A stretch of 60,114 nucleotides of DNA from Fischerella muscicola PCC 7414 (GCF_000317205.1 NZ_AJLK01000130.1:1-60114), one strand, 5' to 3'; positions 1 through 9,802 are shown, numbered from the stretch's first letter. Numbers and translations are program-made. Notes: generated from the letters alone by a model not told the origin.

Positions 1-114
1 TTTTCAAAGACTGACCTCAAAGCCAATGGCAGAAGGGACAGTACCCAAGAACCCCTCCCCAACCCTAAGCGAAACGGGGAGGGAGTAATACCGTTTCACT
101 TTAAGGTTGATACT

Positions 115-338
115 CTGAGGGGGTGACAAGGGGGATGTAACTTAGGCTTGGCTTGCCTTTCACTTTAATCACTGCTGAAAAGATGAGAATTAATTGAGCG
201 CGATCGCGCTTTGTGAAAATAGGAGTTTTGAGTGCTGATGAATAAGAAAAATCTTGCTGTTGCTTTTTATCTTTGAGGGCGTCCGTCACCTGAAAGGCTT
301 GCCCTGCCACAAGTTGACTGCGGTTGTCACCCCCTCAG
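115..338. mobile_element. MITE-like insertion, 224 bp, with 15-bp inverted ends and 9-bp target duplication
   Basis: The left end CTGAGGGGGTGACAA (115-129) is the exact reverse complement of the right end (324-338). The 9 bases GTTGATACT occur directly outside both ends (106-114 and 339-347), as a target-site duplication would. The interior has only a short minus-strand frame (residual 69 codons) with no transposase motif I can recognise, so this looks like an internally deleted, non-autonomous element. A 9-bp duplication fits IS4-type transposases, but the parent family is inferred, not shown. Confidence 0.75.
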
Positions 339-476
339 GTTGATACTATGGGAACATGTAGAGACGCGCTGTTTGAAGCGTCTGGGAGCGGGAGAGTGGG
401 GGAGTTATTTGTATCAGGATTTTCGTGAAATGGTATTAAGCCGCTACGCCTCTACACACCCATTTTCAAGCTAGGT

Positions 477-944
477 CTAATGCTGGCAGGAACCTTGTTT
501 ATGTCCATGTCCTTGTCCATGCTTGTGAGAACAGCTTTGCAAATCCTGATTCTTCAGCTTGTCGGTTATTTCCTGAAGAGTCTCATCCTTAGACTTTAAG
601 CCAATCCAAGCATCGATTTTTTCCGCATCAAAACCCACCTCACGGCGATCGCCTACTTCCATCAACGGACGGCGAATCAACAGTGGATCTTTAAGCATCA
701 TAACTAAAGCTGTTTGCGGATCTACTTTTTCGGGAATGATCTCACCCGATTGTACACGGGGAGCAGCACGGTTAAACCATTCGGCTACAGGGCGATCGCC
801 AAAAAATGAGTGTAGACGTTCAGCCGTCCAAGGTTCTGTTAAGAGGTTATACGCCACCACTTCATGACCTGCGGCTGTCAGCAAAGTTTTTTGTTTTGTA
901 TTGTTCTTACAGCCAGGTTTTTCATAAAAAATCACCCTTGCCAT
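477..944 (-). CDS. ArsC/Spx-family nitrogenase-associated protein
   Basis: This 155-residue protein has a thioredoxin-like ArsC fold signature: the N-terminus reads as beta strand, then KPGCKNNTKQ (about residues 9-18) with the redox Cys, followed by a helix and the RRPLMEVG strand typical of ArsC. It belongs to the branch annotated as nitrogenase-associated protein (NifO-like), usually encoded near nif genes; the nearby fdxB and patB fit that. The C-terminal 20 residues are rich in His, Cys and Gln, a likely metal-binding tail. A GGAGA sequence lies before the ATG. The biochemical role is not established; arsenate reduction is not implied because the family is diverse. Confidence 0.75.
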   Translation of the reverse strand: MARVIFYEKPGCKNNTKQKTLLTAAGHEVVAYNLLTEPWTAERLHSFFGDRPVAEWFNRAAPRVQSGEIIPEKVDPQTALVMMLKDPLLIRRPLMEVGDRREVGFDAEKIDAWIGLKSKDETLQEITDKLKNQDLQSCSHKHGQGHGHKQGSCQH

Positions 945-1197
945 TGCAGTATCTCCTATATTTAACAGTTATCAGTTAGAGACGCGAGGAACATCGCTTC
1001 TGTACAGTTATCAGTGTTTCTTAATATTCACTGTTCACTGATTTCATGTAGTCTGATACGCAAAAACTTTTCCCCTCTACTGCAAAAGACGATAAGTTCG
1101 CAGTAAGTCTTAAGCGCTCACTACAAACCACTATCACAATTAAATTTTAATTAAAAAGCAAAAATATTTGCTATTAAAAATTATTGCTTTATATCAA

Positions 1198-1809
1198 TTA
1201 AAAATTTTTTGCCGTATGAGAAATTACATTATACTCAAAACGCTGCTTTGGATCAGTTTCGCCATAAATATTAAAAGTAACTGTTGGTTCATTACCTAGT
1301 GCTTCCACACAATGAATTGTATCAGGTGTAAAACTGATAATATCACCAGGTAATAAAGTTAGCTCTCCTGTTTGTTCAATTTTATCTATAAATTCTTGGC
1401 TGGGATCGCGACGCCAAAATGTATTTTTTTCTTGCCCCTTTAATAAAGCTACCACACCCCAAGTGCCATGATTATGAATATTAGATTTTGTACCTGGTGC
1501 AAAAGTAACTGTTTGCAATGTCAAAGGAAAACCTAATTCATCGTAGAGAATTAACACCGATGTTCCTGTTTTTGGACAAGGTTCTAAGTATTGACTTTGC
1601 ACCCAATAAGAATTTACTAATAATCGCCTGACTAATATCTGAATTTCTGGCAAGCGACTAGTTTCATCTTCAACATCATTCAGAATATCTTCTAATTCAG
1701 TCAAGAATCGATAAAGGCGATAATTATCTCTAAGTAAGTTCCATGCTCTAGCCGATTTACAAGCTTGATACTGTCCATCTCCATTGACATGCCAATCTCT
1801 ATTTTTCAT
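1198..1809 (-). CDS. Cupin protein, cysteine-dioxygenase-like
   Basis: This 203-residue protein is mostly helical for about 95 residues and then forms a cupin barrel. Cupin motif 1 is visible as NIHNHGTWGVVALLKG and motif 2 as LLPGDIISFTPDTIHCVEALG, giving the three-His non-heme iron site of the thiol dioxygenase group. Proteins of this type oxidise cysteine or a related thiol with O2, and in cyanobacteria are commonly annotated as cysteine dioxygenase or cupin. It lies on the same strand downstream of the oxidase operon with about 100 nt spacing, so co-transcription is possible but not shown. The substrate cannot be read from the sequence. Confidence 0.7.
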   Translation of the reverse strand: MKNRDWHVNGDGQYQACKSARAWNLLRDNYRLYRFLTELEDILNDVEDETSRLPEIQILVRRLLVNSYWVQSQYLEPCPKTGTSVLILYDELGFPLTLQTVTFAPGTKSNIHNHGTWGVVALLKGQEKNTFWRRDPSQEFIDKIEQTGELTLLPGDIISFTPDTIHCVEALGNEPTVTFNIYGETDPKQRFEYNVISHTAKNF

Positions 1810-1914
1810 GGATTACACTGAATATAAATTATAAATATGACTAAAATAAAGTTTTAGAAATCGAACAGAGATGAACACCGATGCACACAGATAAATCATC
1901 GGTATTCGTTCACA

Positions 1915-2403
1915 TCAATCCTCATCTTCTTCTGCGGCTCGAGTCAAAATATCAAGTAAAATTCCAGCGCCAAAATCGTTCTTATCATCTATAGATTTAA
2001 CTTGAGTGCTAATTTCTTTAGCTTTTTCTAGTTCACCGAGTTTTGCTAACACTAATCCGGAAGCCGCATAAGCATTTAAATACAATCGAATTTGTGGGTC
2101 TTCTTTGCGTTTAATTAATATTGATTGGAGTTGTTGCCAATCATCAGGTAAGTTCTCAGCTACTTTAATTTTATCTATAACTTTAACAGCAGTTTGCAGT
2201 GCCATTTGGTAATTATATTTGTAATAAAAATATCTATAAGCTGCTATCAAAACTTCTAAATTATCCCCTGTTTTGCCTAAAGCTTGATTCATATACTTTT
2301 CAGATTCGGAAGTATTTTCCCAATTCTCAGCCGCTAAAATTAGTAAATTTTTTATCTCCTCTGGTACTTGAAACCAAGAAAACCTTTCTGTGTCGATTTG
2401 CAT
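1915..2403 (-). CDS. Hypothetical helical (TPR-like) protein downstream of cox operon
   Basis: This protein of about 162 residues is predicted all-helical, with repeated helix-turn-helix spacing (for example AALQTAVKVIDKI-like and GLVLAKLGELEKAKEIS, the latter typical of a TPR repeat) and an acidic C-terminus. I chose the ATG at 2403 (MQIDTERF...) because AAGGAAA precedes it; the longer frame upstream to 2457 runs into the dispersed TTGGTTG repeat and is not credible coding. It follows coxC by about 80 nt on the same strand. A scaffold or assembly role for the oxidase is only a guess from position. Confidence 0.6.
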   Translation of the reverse strand: MQIDTERFSWFQVPEEIKNLLILAAENWENTSESEKYMNQALGKTGDNLEVLIAAYRYFYYKYNYQMALQTAVKVIDKIKVAENLPDDWQQLQSILIKRKEDPQIRLYLNAYAASGLVLAKLGELEKAKEISTQVKSIDDKNDFGAGILLDILTRAAEEDED

Positions 2404-2480
2404 AAAAATTTCCTTTGGAAATGTTGGTTGTTGTTTGTTGGTTGTTGTTTGTAACAATCAACTACCAACAAACAACTATT
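2404..2480. repeat. Short TTGGTTG/TTGTTTG repeat tract
   Basis: Tandem degenerate heptamers (GGTTGTTGTTTGTTGG and its complement) fill the gap between the hypothetical gene and coxC. Similar tracts occur at 3078-3155 and 4840-4915, between the cox genes, and elsewhere in the window. They are short tandem repeats of the kind common in Nostocales genomes. Confidence 0.7.
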
Positions 2481-2483
2481 TCC

Positions 2484-3074
2484 CTAAAACAAAGTCAGAA
2501 TGTACAACAGTGTGAAGAGAATAATCCAAATAATGTCTACAAAATGCCAGTAAATTTCTGCCATCTCAATGCCAGTATGTTTATTGGCACAATAGTGACC
2601 AGGACGACGCGATCGCCACAATACACCCAAAATTAACAGTAGTCCCACAAACACGTGCAAACCGTGGAACCCAGTCATAATATAGAAACAATTGGCAAAG
2701 ACATTAGTCGTCAAACCATATCCCAAGGTCATGTATTCATAAACCTGGCCCGCCAAGAAAATCGCACCCATGAGTGCAGTCAGGATATACCAAAACCGCA
2801 TTCCTTTGAGATTATTCTTTTTAATCGCCGTATCACCAAAGTGAATGACGAAACTACTAGAAACCAGAATAATCGTGTTAATTGTCGGTACTAATAACTC
2901 AACTTCCGTTCCCTCCGGCGGCCAAACTTCTGTGCTTCCGCGAAAAAACAAATAAGTAGCAAAAAACCCGCCAAACATCAAAGACTCCGAAATGAGGAAC
3001 GTCAACAATCCCCAAACTCGTAAATCCTTATGTTCCTCATGATGACTTGGACTAGTCGTTGTTGCGATCGCCAT
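2484..3074 (-). CDS. coxC: Cytochrome c oxidase subunit III (Cox2-type)
   Basis: This 196-residue membrane protein is subunit III of the aa3-type terminal oxidase. Five hydrophobic segments are visible, with subunit III signatures LLTFLISESLMFGGFFATYLF and TGFHGLHVFVGLLLIL, and a C-terminal YWHFVDIIWIILF. It is the last of three cox genes transcribed coxB-coxA-coxC. Position next to fdxB and patB mirrors the heterocyst-specific cox2 operon of Anabaena PCC 7120 as I recall it, so it probably removes O2 in heterocysts. Subunit III stabilises the complex and does not carry redox metals. Confidence 0.93.
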   Translation of the reverse strand: MAIATTTSPSHHEEHKDLRVWGLLTFLISESLMFGGFFATYLFFRGSTEVWPPEGTEVELLVPTINTIILVSSSFVIHFGDTAIKKNNLKGMRFWYILTALMGAIFLAGQVYEYMTLGYGLTTNVFANCFYIMTGFHGLHVFVGLLLILGVLWRSRRPGHYCANKHTGIEMAEIYWHFVDIIWIILFTLLYILTLF

Positions 3075-3152
3075 ATCTTTTATTTGTTGATAGTTGGTTG
3101 TTGATGGTTGGTTGTTAGTTGTTGGTTCTTACAAACAACTAACAACTAACAA

Positions 3153-4826
3153 CTATGAATTAGCAGCAACTGGCTGAACTTCACCATCATGGCCATACTC
3201 ATAAGGGCCATGACTCACCACAGGTAACACTTCCCAATTCTCAATTGCAGGCGGTGAACTAGTTGTCCATTCCAAAGTCAAAGCATTCCAAGGATTATCA
3301 CCCGCTTGCTTCCCACCGATCCAACTCCACAGCGCATTGATCGTAAAAGGAATCACCGATATCCCCAAGATGTATGCACCAATCGTACAAATTTCGTTGA
3401 GGTGGGTAAATTGCGGATCGTACATCGCTACACGCCGCGGCATACCTTGTAATCCCAACTCATGCATCGGTAAGAAAGTCAAATTCGTACCAATAAAGGT
3501 CAAGATAAAATGAATTCGGCCCAAAGTTTCATTCATCATCCGTCCAGTGATCTTGGGGAACCAGTGGTAAATTCCCGCGTAGATACCAAACACAGAACCA
3601 CCAAACAACACATAGTGGAAGTGGGCGACTACATAATATGTGTCATGGACATGGACATCAAAGGGTGCTGTTCCCATCGTCACACCACTTAAACCACCCA
3701 TCACAAACATCATCAATAAGCCGATCGCAAATAGCATGGCGCTGGTAAAGCGGATTTTACCACCCCAGAGGGTAGCCACCCAACCGAAAATCTTCACGCC
3801 AGTGGGAACCGCAACGATCAGGGTAGATATAGTGAAGAACATCCGCATCCAACCGGGTGTGCCACTGGTGAACATATGATGCACCCAGACGAATAAACCC
3901 ACAACACAAATCGCCAAACTAGAATAAGCGATCGCTTTATATCCAAATATTGGTTTGCGCGCATGGACAGGAATCACTTCGGACATAATACCGAAGATAG
4001 GCAGAATCATTAAATAAACTGCCGGGTGAGAATAGAACCAGAACAGGTGTTGATAAATAACAACGTTACCGCCTGCATCTGGTTTAAAAAACGAAGTCCC
4101 AAAGTTGAGATCAAACAACAGTAAAACCAACCCTGCTGCTAACACTGGTGTAGATAACAGTGCTAAAACAGAAGTTGCCAAAATTGCCCAGCAAAATAGG
4201 GGAACTTGATCCCACTTCATGCTGGGAACCTTCATAAATAGGATGGTGACGACAAAGTTTAGCGAACCCAAAATTGAGGAAGTTCCCACCAAGACAATGG
4301 CAAGTATCCACAGTGATTGGGCAATTGGTGCAGTTACCAAACTTAATGGTGGGTAAGCCGTCCAACCAGATTGGGAACCACCAAAGAAGAAACTAGCTAA
4401 AATCAGCAAACCTGCGGGTGGGTTCAACCAAAAAGCGATCGCATTCAGTTTTGGGAAAGCCATATCCCTAGCACCCACCATCAGCGGTACTAGGAAGTTG
4501 CCAAATCCTCCAATCGCACTCGGAACAATCCACAAAAAAATCATGATCGTTCCGTGATTGGTCATGAAAGCGTTATACAAATTTGGGTCAAGTAAATCTG
4601 CATCCGGTGTCGCCAACTCAGCACGCATGGCTACAGCCATCAGTCCACCGATGAGATAAAACAAAAACGCCGTCACCAAATATTGAATACCGATCACCTT
4701 GTGGTCAACATTAAACGTGAAATAGTCATACCATTTCCACGCTTCGGGGTGATGATGAGTAGTGCCAGCAACCACAATCGTGGCTTCCTTGCCAGGTGGT
4801 TGATTCCGTGGTATTTCGAGAGTCAT
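3153..4826 (-). CDS. coxA: Cytochrome c oxidase subunit I (Cox2-type)
   Basis: Subunit I holds haem a and the haem a3-CuB centre that reduces O2 and pumps protons in the membrane. Twelve hydrophobic segments are apparent; WFYSHPAVYLMILPIFG carries the CuB His and the His-Tyr pair region, and HDTYYVVAHFHYVLFGG carries the two later His ligands. The start at 4826 (MTLEIPRN...) gives 557 residues; the longer frame to 4883 translates a TTGTTTG repeat and is rejected. It lies between coxB and coxC, spaced by repeat-rich gaps of about 80-115 nt. The gene looks intact. Confidence 0.95.
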   Translation of the reverse strand: MTLEIPRNQPPGKEATIVVAGTTHHHPEAWKWYDYFTFNVDHKVIGIQYLVTAFLFYLIGGLMAVAMRAELATPDADLLDPNLYNAFMTNHGTIMIFLWIVPSAIGGFGNFLVPLMVGARDMAFPKLNAIAFWLNPPAGLLILASFFFGGSQSGWTAYPPLSLVTAPIAQSLWILAIVLVGTSSILGSLNFVVTILFMKVPSMKWDQVPLFCWAILATSVLALLSTPVLAAGLVLLLFDLNFGTSFFKPDAGGNVVIYQHLFWFYSHPAVYLMILPIFGIMSEVIPVHARKPIFGYKAIAYSSLAICVVGLFVWVHHMFTSGTPGWMRMFFTISTLIVAVPTGVKIFGWVATLWGGKIRFTSAMLFAIGLLMMFVMGGLSGVTMGTAPFDVHVHDTYYVVAHFHYVLFGGSVFGIYAGIYHWFPKITGRMMNETLGRIHFILTFIGTNLTFLPMHELGLQGMPRRVAMYDPQFTHLNEICTIGAYILGISVIPFTINALWSWIGGKQAGDNPWNALTLEWTTSSPPAIENWEVLPVVSHGPYEYGHDGEVQPVAANS

Positions 4827-4940
4827 AATTTTTCTTTCTTTGTTGTTTGTTGTGTGTTGTTTGTTGTTTGTTGGTTTTTCCAATCAACACCAACTACCAA
4901 CCAACAACTATTGACCATTGACTGGGAAAGAGATTAGAGA

Positions 4941-5900
4941 CTATTTCCCGATCCCCATCTTCTGTACATAAGGGGCGAGAAACTCTGATACAGATAAATC
5001 AGCGGGATTAACTGCCACAGCTTGTTTTAGTTCTTGCTGCTGTTGGGCAATCCGGTTTTCTGTCAACCAGCTTTCGTATTCTTCGGGAGTATGAACTACT
5101 ACCTGTGACCTCATGGAACCGTGATAACCACCACACAGTTCTGTACAAACTACAGGGTAAGTACCAACTTTAGTAGCGACAAACCTGAGTTTGGTAGGAA
5201 TACCAGGAATTGCATCTTGTTTGAGGCGGAATTGCGGCACCCAAAACGAGTGGATCACATCTGTAGAGGCAAGGTTAAGTTGTACATCAGCACCCACAGG
5301 TACGTGTAACTCACCAGCAGTGACACCACTGTCAGGATAGTTGAAAATCCAAGCAAACTGCATCCCCGTCACATCAACAACTAAGTCTGCCGTTTTGCCT
5401 TGTTCCTTAGCACCCGCACCAATGCCAATATTGGGGTCATTTGCTGGTGTTATCCCAGAAGCATCGCTAAGAGTAGCAGCAATTGCACTTCCCGGCATTT
5501 GGTGGGCAACATGAACTGGAGTGTGGTTGTGACCACCCGGTTCTAACCCTCCCATTCTGCTATAAACATCCACACTGTAAATCCCCAAACCAAGGACTAT
5601 TATGGTTGGGATTGCCGTCCAAAATACTTCTAACGGTAAATTACCCTCAATAGGCGGCCCATCTGTTTCATCACCTTTACGGCGACGAAACATCACCAAA
5701 AAAATCAAAATTGTTCCTTCTACCACCACAAACAAAGCAGTGGCAATTGTCACCATCACATTAAAAAAACCGTCTACCAAAGGCGCTTGTTCTGATGCCT
5801 GCATTGGCAGTAGACTATGGTGTTGACCAACCCAAAGGCTGAAGAGTGTAATTAATACCCCAGCAACTAAGGTTAACAGTGAAACAGGAATTTGTTGCAT
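4941..5900 (-). CDS. coxB: Cytochrome c oxidase subunit II (Cox2-type)
   Basis: Subunit II accepts electrons from cytochrome c or plastocyanin through its CuA centre. The 319-residue product has an N-terminal membrane anchor, a second membrane segment after FRRRKGDE, and a lumenal cupredoxin domain. The CuA ligand cluster is intact: CTELCGGYHGSM near residue 250, with the upstream His in STDVIHSFWVP. A Gly/His/Pro-rich linker lies between the membrane part and the copper domain. It is the first gene of the coxBAC operon; the 526-nt AT-rich gap upstream should hold the promoter. Confidence 0.94.
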   Translation of the reverse strand: MQQIPVSLLTLVAGVLITLFSLWVGQHHSLLPMQASEQAPLVDGFFNVMVTIATALFVVVEGTILIFLVMFRRRKGDETDGPPIEGNLPLEVFWTAIPTIIVLGLGIYSVDVYSRMGGLEPGGHNHTPVHVAHQMPGSAIAATLSDASGITPANDPNIGIGAGAKEQGKTADLVVDVTGMQFAWIFNYPDSGVTAGELHVPVGADVQLNLASTDVIHSFWVPQFRLKQDAIPGIPTKLRFVATKVGTYPVVCTELCGGYHGSMRSQVVVHTPEEYESWLTENRIAQQQQELKQAVAVNPADLSVSEFLAPYVQKMGIGK

Positions 5901-6426
5901 ACATGCCTGCTCAGAATAACGTCGTTCCAGGTGTAACTGTCGCTAAGTTGCAAGTGATAAACCAAAAGTTCAAACTAAAAAGAAATTGTTTTTGCACCAT
6001 GAAGTGAACCCATTTATGTAGTAAGAGACTTCTCAATAATATTCAGCCTCTTTATTACTTATACGGTTTGTGTTTTGTCTTTTTACTTTTGATTTTCACT
6101 TGTTTTAACATGGGTTTGACATATGGTATCGTACCCTTGAAATCCAAGTTAAGTTACTTCTTAATTTTCGATGTTTTAACTATATAACTGGCAATAACTT
6201 AAACTTGTTTTAATTTGTTTTTATTTCCAGGTTATTTTATTTTAATAACAAACTAAAAGTAGTTAATTATTAACATTTTATATTTATAAAATTGTTTACC
6301 ATGAACTATATTTAGATTCTCTCTAAATAAATATAGAGAATTCCCCTCTACTTGCGCGAATTATCTATAGAAATACTCTGCGCCCCTTTGCGTTTAACCT
6401 CGCTAAAATTTTACGCAAAGCTGTAC
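5901..6426. other. Intergenic region between coxB and fdxB; no gene seen
   Basis: AT-rich sequence with no credible reading frame. It lies upstream of coxB and downstream of fdxB (both minus strand), so it should hold the coxB promoter and the fdxB terminator. I could not identify an NtcA site (GTA-N8-TAC) or other defined operator by eye. Confidence 0.5.
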
Positions 6427-6720
6427 CTAGTTATTCAATTCAACGTGAGTGTAACAATTTTTGGGGCAAATTCTGGAACAAGCACCACAGCCAATACAAT
6501 TTTCTGGATGAGCAACCGTCATCACTTTCTTTTCAATTTCATCATCATCTTCATCATCTACAAATTCACCCTCTTCATTCATTGCTCGTAACAACAGCAC
6601 ATCGTGTCCACAAATTTTAAAACATCTGCCACAGCCAATGCATTTGTGTTCATCTATTGATTGGGCGAATTTGGGTGTCCAAGTTTTACCGCCAAATGTC
6701 AATCCTGTGAGTACTGCCAT
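6427..6720 (-). CDS. fdxB: Ferredoxin III, nif-specific (2 x 4Fe-4S)
   Basis: This 97-residue ferredoxin has two Cys clusters, [12 protein letters not shown] (about residues 27-38) and [15 protein letters not shown] (about 77-91), separated by a strongly acidic insert ([16 protein letters not shown]). That layout and the N-terminus [13 protein letters not shown] match the FdxB family found with nitrogenase genes. It probably carries electrons for nitrogenase or cofactor assembly in the cytoplasm. It is divergent from patB and points toward coxB, an arrangement recalled from Anabaena PCC 7120. Confidence 0.88.
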   Translation of the reverse strand: MAVLTGLTFGGKTWTPKFAQSIDEHKCIGCGRCFKICGHDVLLLRAMNEEGEFVDDEDDDEIEKKVMTVAHPENCIGCGACSRICPKNCYTHVELNN

Positions 6721-7924
6721 GAACTTAACCTACCGGAATTTATCTACAACTTGATTGGCGCTTAACGCTCATACTAACATAACTGTAATTATCTTTTTTT
6801 AATGTTCAAATATAACGATTTACATAGTTAAAATTCCATAACTTTCTGACAAAAAACTTGCTTTTAATATTATTTGTATTAGATGAAATTATTTACTAAT
6901 AACGTTTATTTATTATTTACATATCAGTAACTAAATCATGACTAATAACTAATAAAAATTATCTTTAAAACATAAAAATATTTATTGAAAAGATGATATT
7001 TATTTGCAGTAACTATAAATAATAGCTAAAACAAATGATCAAAGTATTAGGAGATACAGAAGTATAACCAAAATATCGTCCACTACTTAAGTGCGGGCTA
7101 ATAGCAAAAACCTGCCCAAAGTGGGTTTAAATGCTTATTTAATCGCTCTACTTTTAGTAGACTTAGCTTATATAGCATTCCTAACTCATTCGTGAAAAAC
7201 AAGATCCCCGACTTCTGTTGAGAAGTCGAGGATCTGGGCTTTGCAATTCTTACATAGGATTGCTATATCATGTCCGCTAATTGCTTATCCAATAATTTAC
7301 CGCATCACCGTTTCCCTGCATCAGTCTTGATGCATTCCCTATTCCCTGTTCCCCGTTCCTTTTTTTGCATAGAAGCAATAAAAATGTAAAATGATTAACA
7401 GAATAATAATTTTTGTTAAATATTAATATTATTAATAATCCAATTCTCACAGATGAGCAAAATATTAAAACACGTATCTTCTTGTCAAATCAAAAAACTA
7501 CATATCCATGCTATCTCCTAGAATGAGATGCTATACAAACAACTGTACAGTATCTTTCAGCTTGTGATTGTTACTCTAGCAACAAACAAAGTTCAATAAG
7601 ATGTTTCTCTTTGTAAAGAAGATATGTGGAAATTACTGAAAATGCAAAAGTTAACAAAAATTATCTTTCGCTCATGCTGAACAAACCTACAACAATTTCT
7701 GTGAAATGTATAGATAATTAAGAATTTAATTAGGCTCGGCTAGGTTATGAGCATAGAGTAACTTCCAATTGGATGAAAAGTCCAAATATGGATGTGGGTG
7801 GTTACGACGGCAATAAAAATCTATGTTTTGCCGTAATTGATGTGGTTGTGAGTAGTGAAAATAGGGGACACATCCAGGAGAAATCCGAGCCAGACATCTC
7901 AACGAGTACATTGGCAATAGCCTT
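6721..7924. promoter_or_regulatory. Long divergent intergenic region fdxB / patB
   Basis: About 1.2 kb of AT-rich DNA separates two divergently transcribed diazotrophy genes, so both promoters should lie here. No convincing gene is present; the overlapping short frames at 7726-8081 are shadows. It contains the MITE-like palindrome at 7171-7267. No defined regulator site could be confirmed by eye. Confidence 0.6.
7171..7267. mobile_element. MITE-like palindromic element, copy 1
   Basis: A 97-bp nearly palindromic element. The ends TATAGCATTCCTA and TAGGATTGCTATA are inverted repeats (12 of 13), and the centre is a strong stem AGATCCCCGACTTCT / AGAAGTCGAGGATCT. A second copy sits at 17840-17940 with the same ends and centre, and a core-only version follows nifJ (51405-51437). 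Confidence 0.75.
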
Positions 7925-9517
7925 ATGCCTTACACAATACCTAATAATAGTTGCGTTGGATGTGACAACTGTCGTCCTCAATGTCCTACAGGTGCTATCA
8001 AACTGGAAAATGATCAATATTGGATTGATCCGTGCCTTTGTAACAACTGTGAGGGTTACTATCCTGAACCACAATGTGTGATAGCTTGCCCAACAAATTC
8101 TCCCATACCTTGGCAGGCTAAAAGAGGGAGATGCAAAGTTGACTTGCGAGAAGTAACCAGTCCAGATTTATTTTCCAACGGCAAGAGTAACCCCTTTGCT
8201 TCAGCAATTGTCATTTGGGAAGCTTGCAATTTGCTCTCCCAACGTACATCATTACCTTGGGAAACAGATGAGCAAGGAAACTTGTGCTATCGTCGTCAAG
8301 TAAATCAAGGCAAAGGAGCGATCGCATTTCATCTGACAAAATCACCTCAGAGTAGTGAACCTGTCACCAAATTAGAAGCCATAGAGACACTAGATATCAG
8401 GGCTGCTTGTCTACATCTAATATTTGCAGCATATGCAACAACCCTAGATCAGCCCTGGGAACAAGAATTTACAGTCGATGAACGCCAACTTGAGAAATAC
8501 CTGGGCTTAGAAAAGCGCAAGGACTTAAGCAAAAACGTCAAGTTGACTTTGATGAACAACTTAGTCCAACAAGCTTGCTCACTCATCGTTTCCATTAACT
8601 GGCCCCAGCAAGGTATGCTTAAAGGCTTCTCCATCAAAGGAAGCCGTTTGTGGGAATTAGTCCAAGTTCAACGTCACTTTCAAGAAGATAATCTCGGATG
8701 TAAATATCTTGTTGGTTTAACCTTCAAAATTCGAGCTGGAGTTTGGGCGCAGTATTTCCTCAACAAACAAGCATGTAAGGAACGAACAGCATTTTATCAA
8801 TACGGTAGTCTGCCAAAATCCTTATTAACTACAGTCATGAGCATTTGGCAGCAACACGAAGGTGCAGCACGACTAATGCTGTGGTTACTATTTAAAACCA
8901 AAATGGGGGCTTCTCAACGCATAACCGTTCCAACCTTAATGCGCGTTGCTTACGGCGAAGAGAAAATAGCCCAAGCGTGCAGACAAAGAGAAGAACGCAA
9001 ACGCCTCCTGCGGACTTTTGAACATGATTTAGAAGTCCTCAATCACTACGGGATGAAATCTGTCTTTGATCCAGTCACCTACCCGCCCACAATCCAACCC
9101 TTGTGGGCGAGACTAGTTGATATTCCCGAAGATCCAGACGAAGCCTTAGAATTTTGGATTAACGACGGTAGCGGTACATCACGTCTGACAGACGTCAGCC
9201 CCCGTGGCAAATGGAACCTCTTAATGAATGCCCGCATTTTGTCCTTCAACCTACCACCAGACTGGGAAAAGCAAACAGGCGACTCCGAAAAAAAGCACCG
9301 AACCACAAAAAACAAAAGAAAAACCAAAACCACTGGTGATTTACTGGGCGAACAAATTTTACGGGCGCGCAAAAACCTCAATCTCTCCCAAAGAGAATTA
9401 GCCAAACTCGCAGGTAAAAGTCAAAGTTGGATTCGCGACATCGAAAAAGGCCGCCTCAAAGTCAAACTAGAAGACCAAGTAGTTTTACGTAAAGTCTTAG
9501 GTCTTAACTCAGCCTGA
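7925..9517 (+). CDS. patB: PatB/CnfR transcriptional regulator of nitrogen fixation
   Basis: This 530-residue protein joins an N-terminal ferredoxin-like domain to a C-terminal DNA-binding domain. The Fe-S part has CVGCDNCRPQCPTGAI and then CLCNNCEGYYPEPQCVIACP within the first 65 residues. The last 55 residues form an XRE-type helix-turn-helix (LNLSQRELAKLAGKSQSWIRDIEKG). This combination and length match PatB of Anabaena (about 529 residues) and CnfR of Leptolyngbya, which activate nif genes under low oxygen; the Fe-S domain is thought to sense oxygen or redox state. A basic linker (KKHRTTKNKRKTKTTG) precedes the HTH. Divergent from fdxB. Confidence 0.92.
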   Translation: MPYTIPNNSCVGCDNCRPQCPTGAIKLENDQYWIDPCLCNNCEGYYPEPQCVIACPTNSPIPWQAKRGRCKVDLREVTSPDLFSNGKSNPFASAIVIWEACNLLSQRTSLPWETDEQGNLCYRRQVNQGKGAIAFHLTKSPQSSEPVTKLEAIETLDIRAACLHLIFAAYATTLDQPWEQEFTVDERQLEKYLGLEKRKDLSKNVKLTLMNNLVQQACSLIVSINWPQQGMLKGFSIKGSRLWELVQVQRHFQEDNLGCKYLVGLTFKIRAGVWAQYFLNKQACKERTAFYQYGSLPKSLLTTVMSIWQQHEGAARLMLWLLFKTKMGASQRITVPTLMRVAYGEEKIAQACRQREERKRLLRTFEHDLEVLNHYGMKSVFDPVTYPPTIQPLWARLVDIPEDPDEALEFWINDGSGTSRLTDVSPRGKWNLLMNARILSFNLPPDWEKQTGDSEKKHRTTKNKRKTKTTGDLLGEQILRARKNLNLSQRELAKLAGKSQSWIRDIEKGRLKVKLEDQVVLRKVLGLNSA

Positions 9518-9802
9518 GTTTAATCCTTATCTACACCATCTTGATTTTCTTAAAAAAAATCAGCAACTAAAACTCAGTTGCTCTTCTCCAGGGTCATTAC
9601 CGTAAATTTTTTCTTGCATTCATAGACAATCTATACATTACTTTTCTCTTCTTTACCTCTGCTTCCTCTGTGTCCTCTGCGGTTTATTAATAAAACTATT
9701 AGGTAGCAACGCCACGCTATTAAATTTTGAAAAATAGAAGATAAAGAGCGATCGCACTCTCTACAAAGACATCCTCAAACAAAATAAAATGCGATCGCCC
9801 TA
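9518..9802. other. Intergenic region with dispersed repeat; no gene
   Basis: The gap between patB (plus) and the decarboxylase-like gene (minus) is convergent. It holds a repeat fragment reading like TGCTTCCTCTGTGTCCTC, which recurs inside the ROK gene near 55.1 kb, and several GCGATCGC sites. Confidence 0.4.

Noticed and set aside
101-310. 69-residue minus-strand frame
   Set aside because: It lies inside the 224-bp MITE-like element and shows no protein motif; at best the remnant of a transposase start.
4827-4883. N-terminal extension of coxA
   Set aside because: Translation of a TTGTTTG repeat; the real family start is at 4826.
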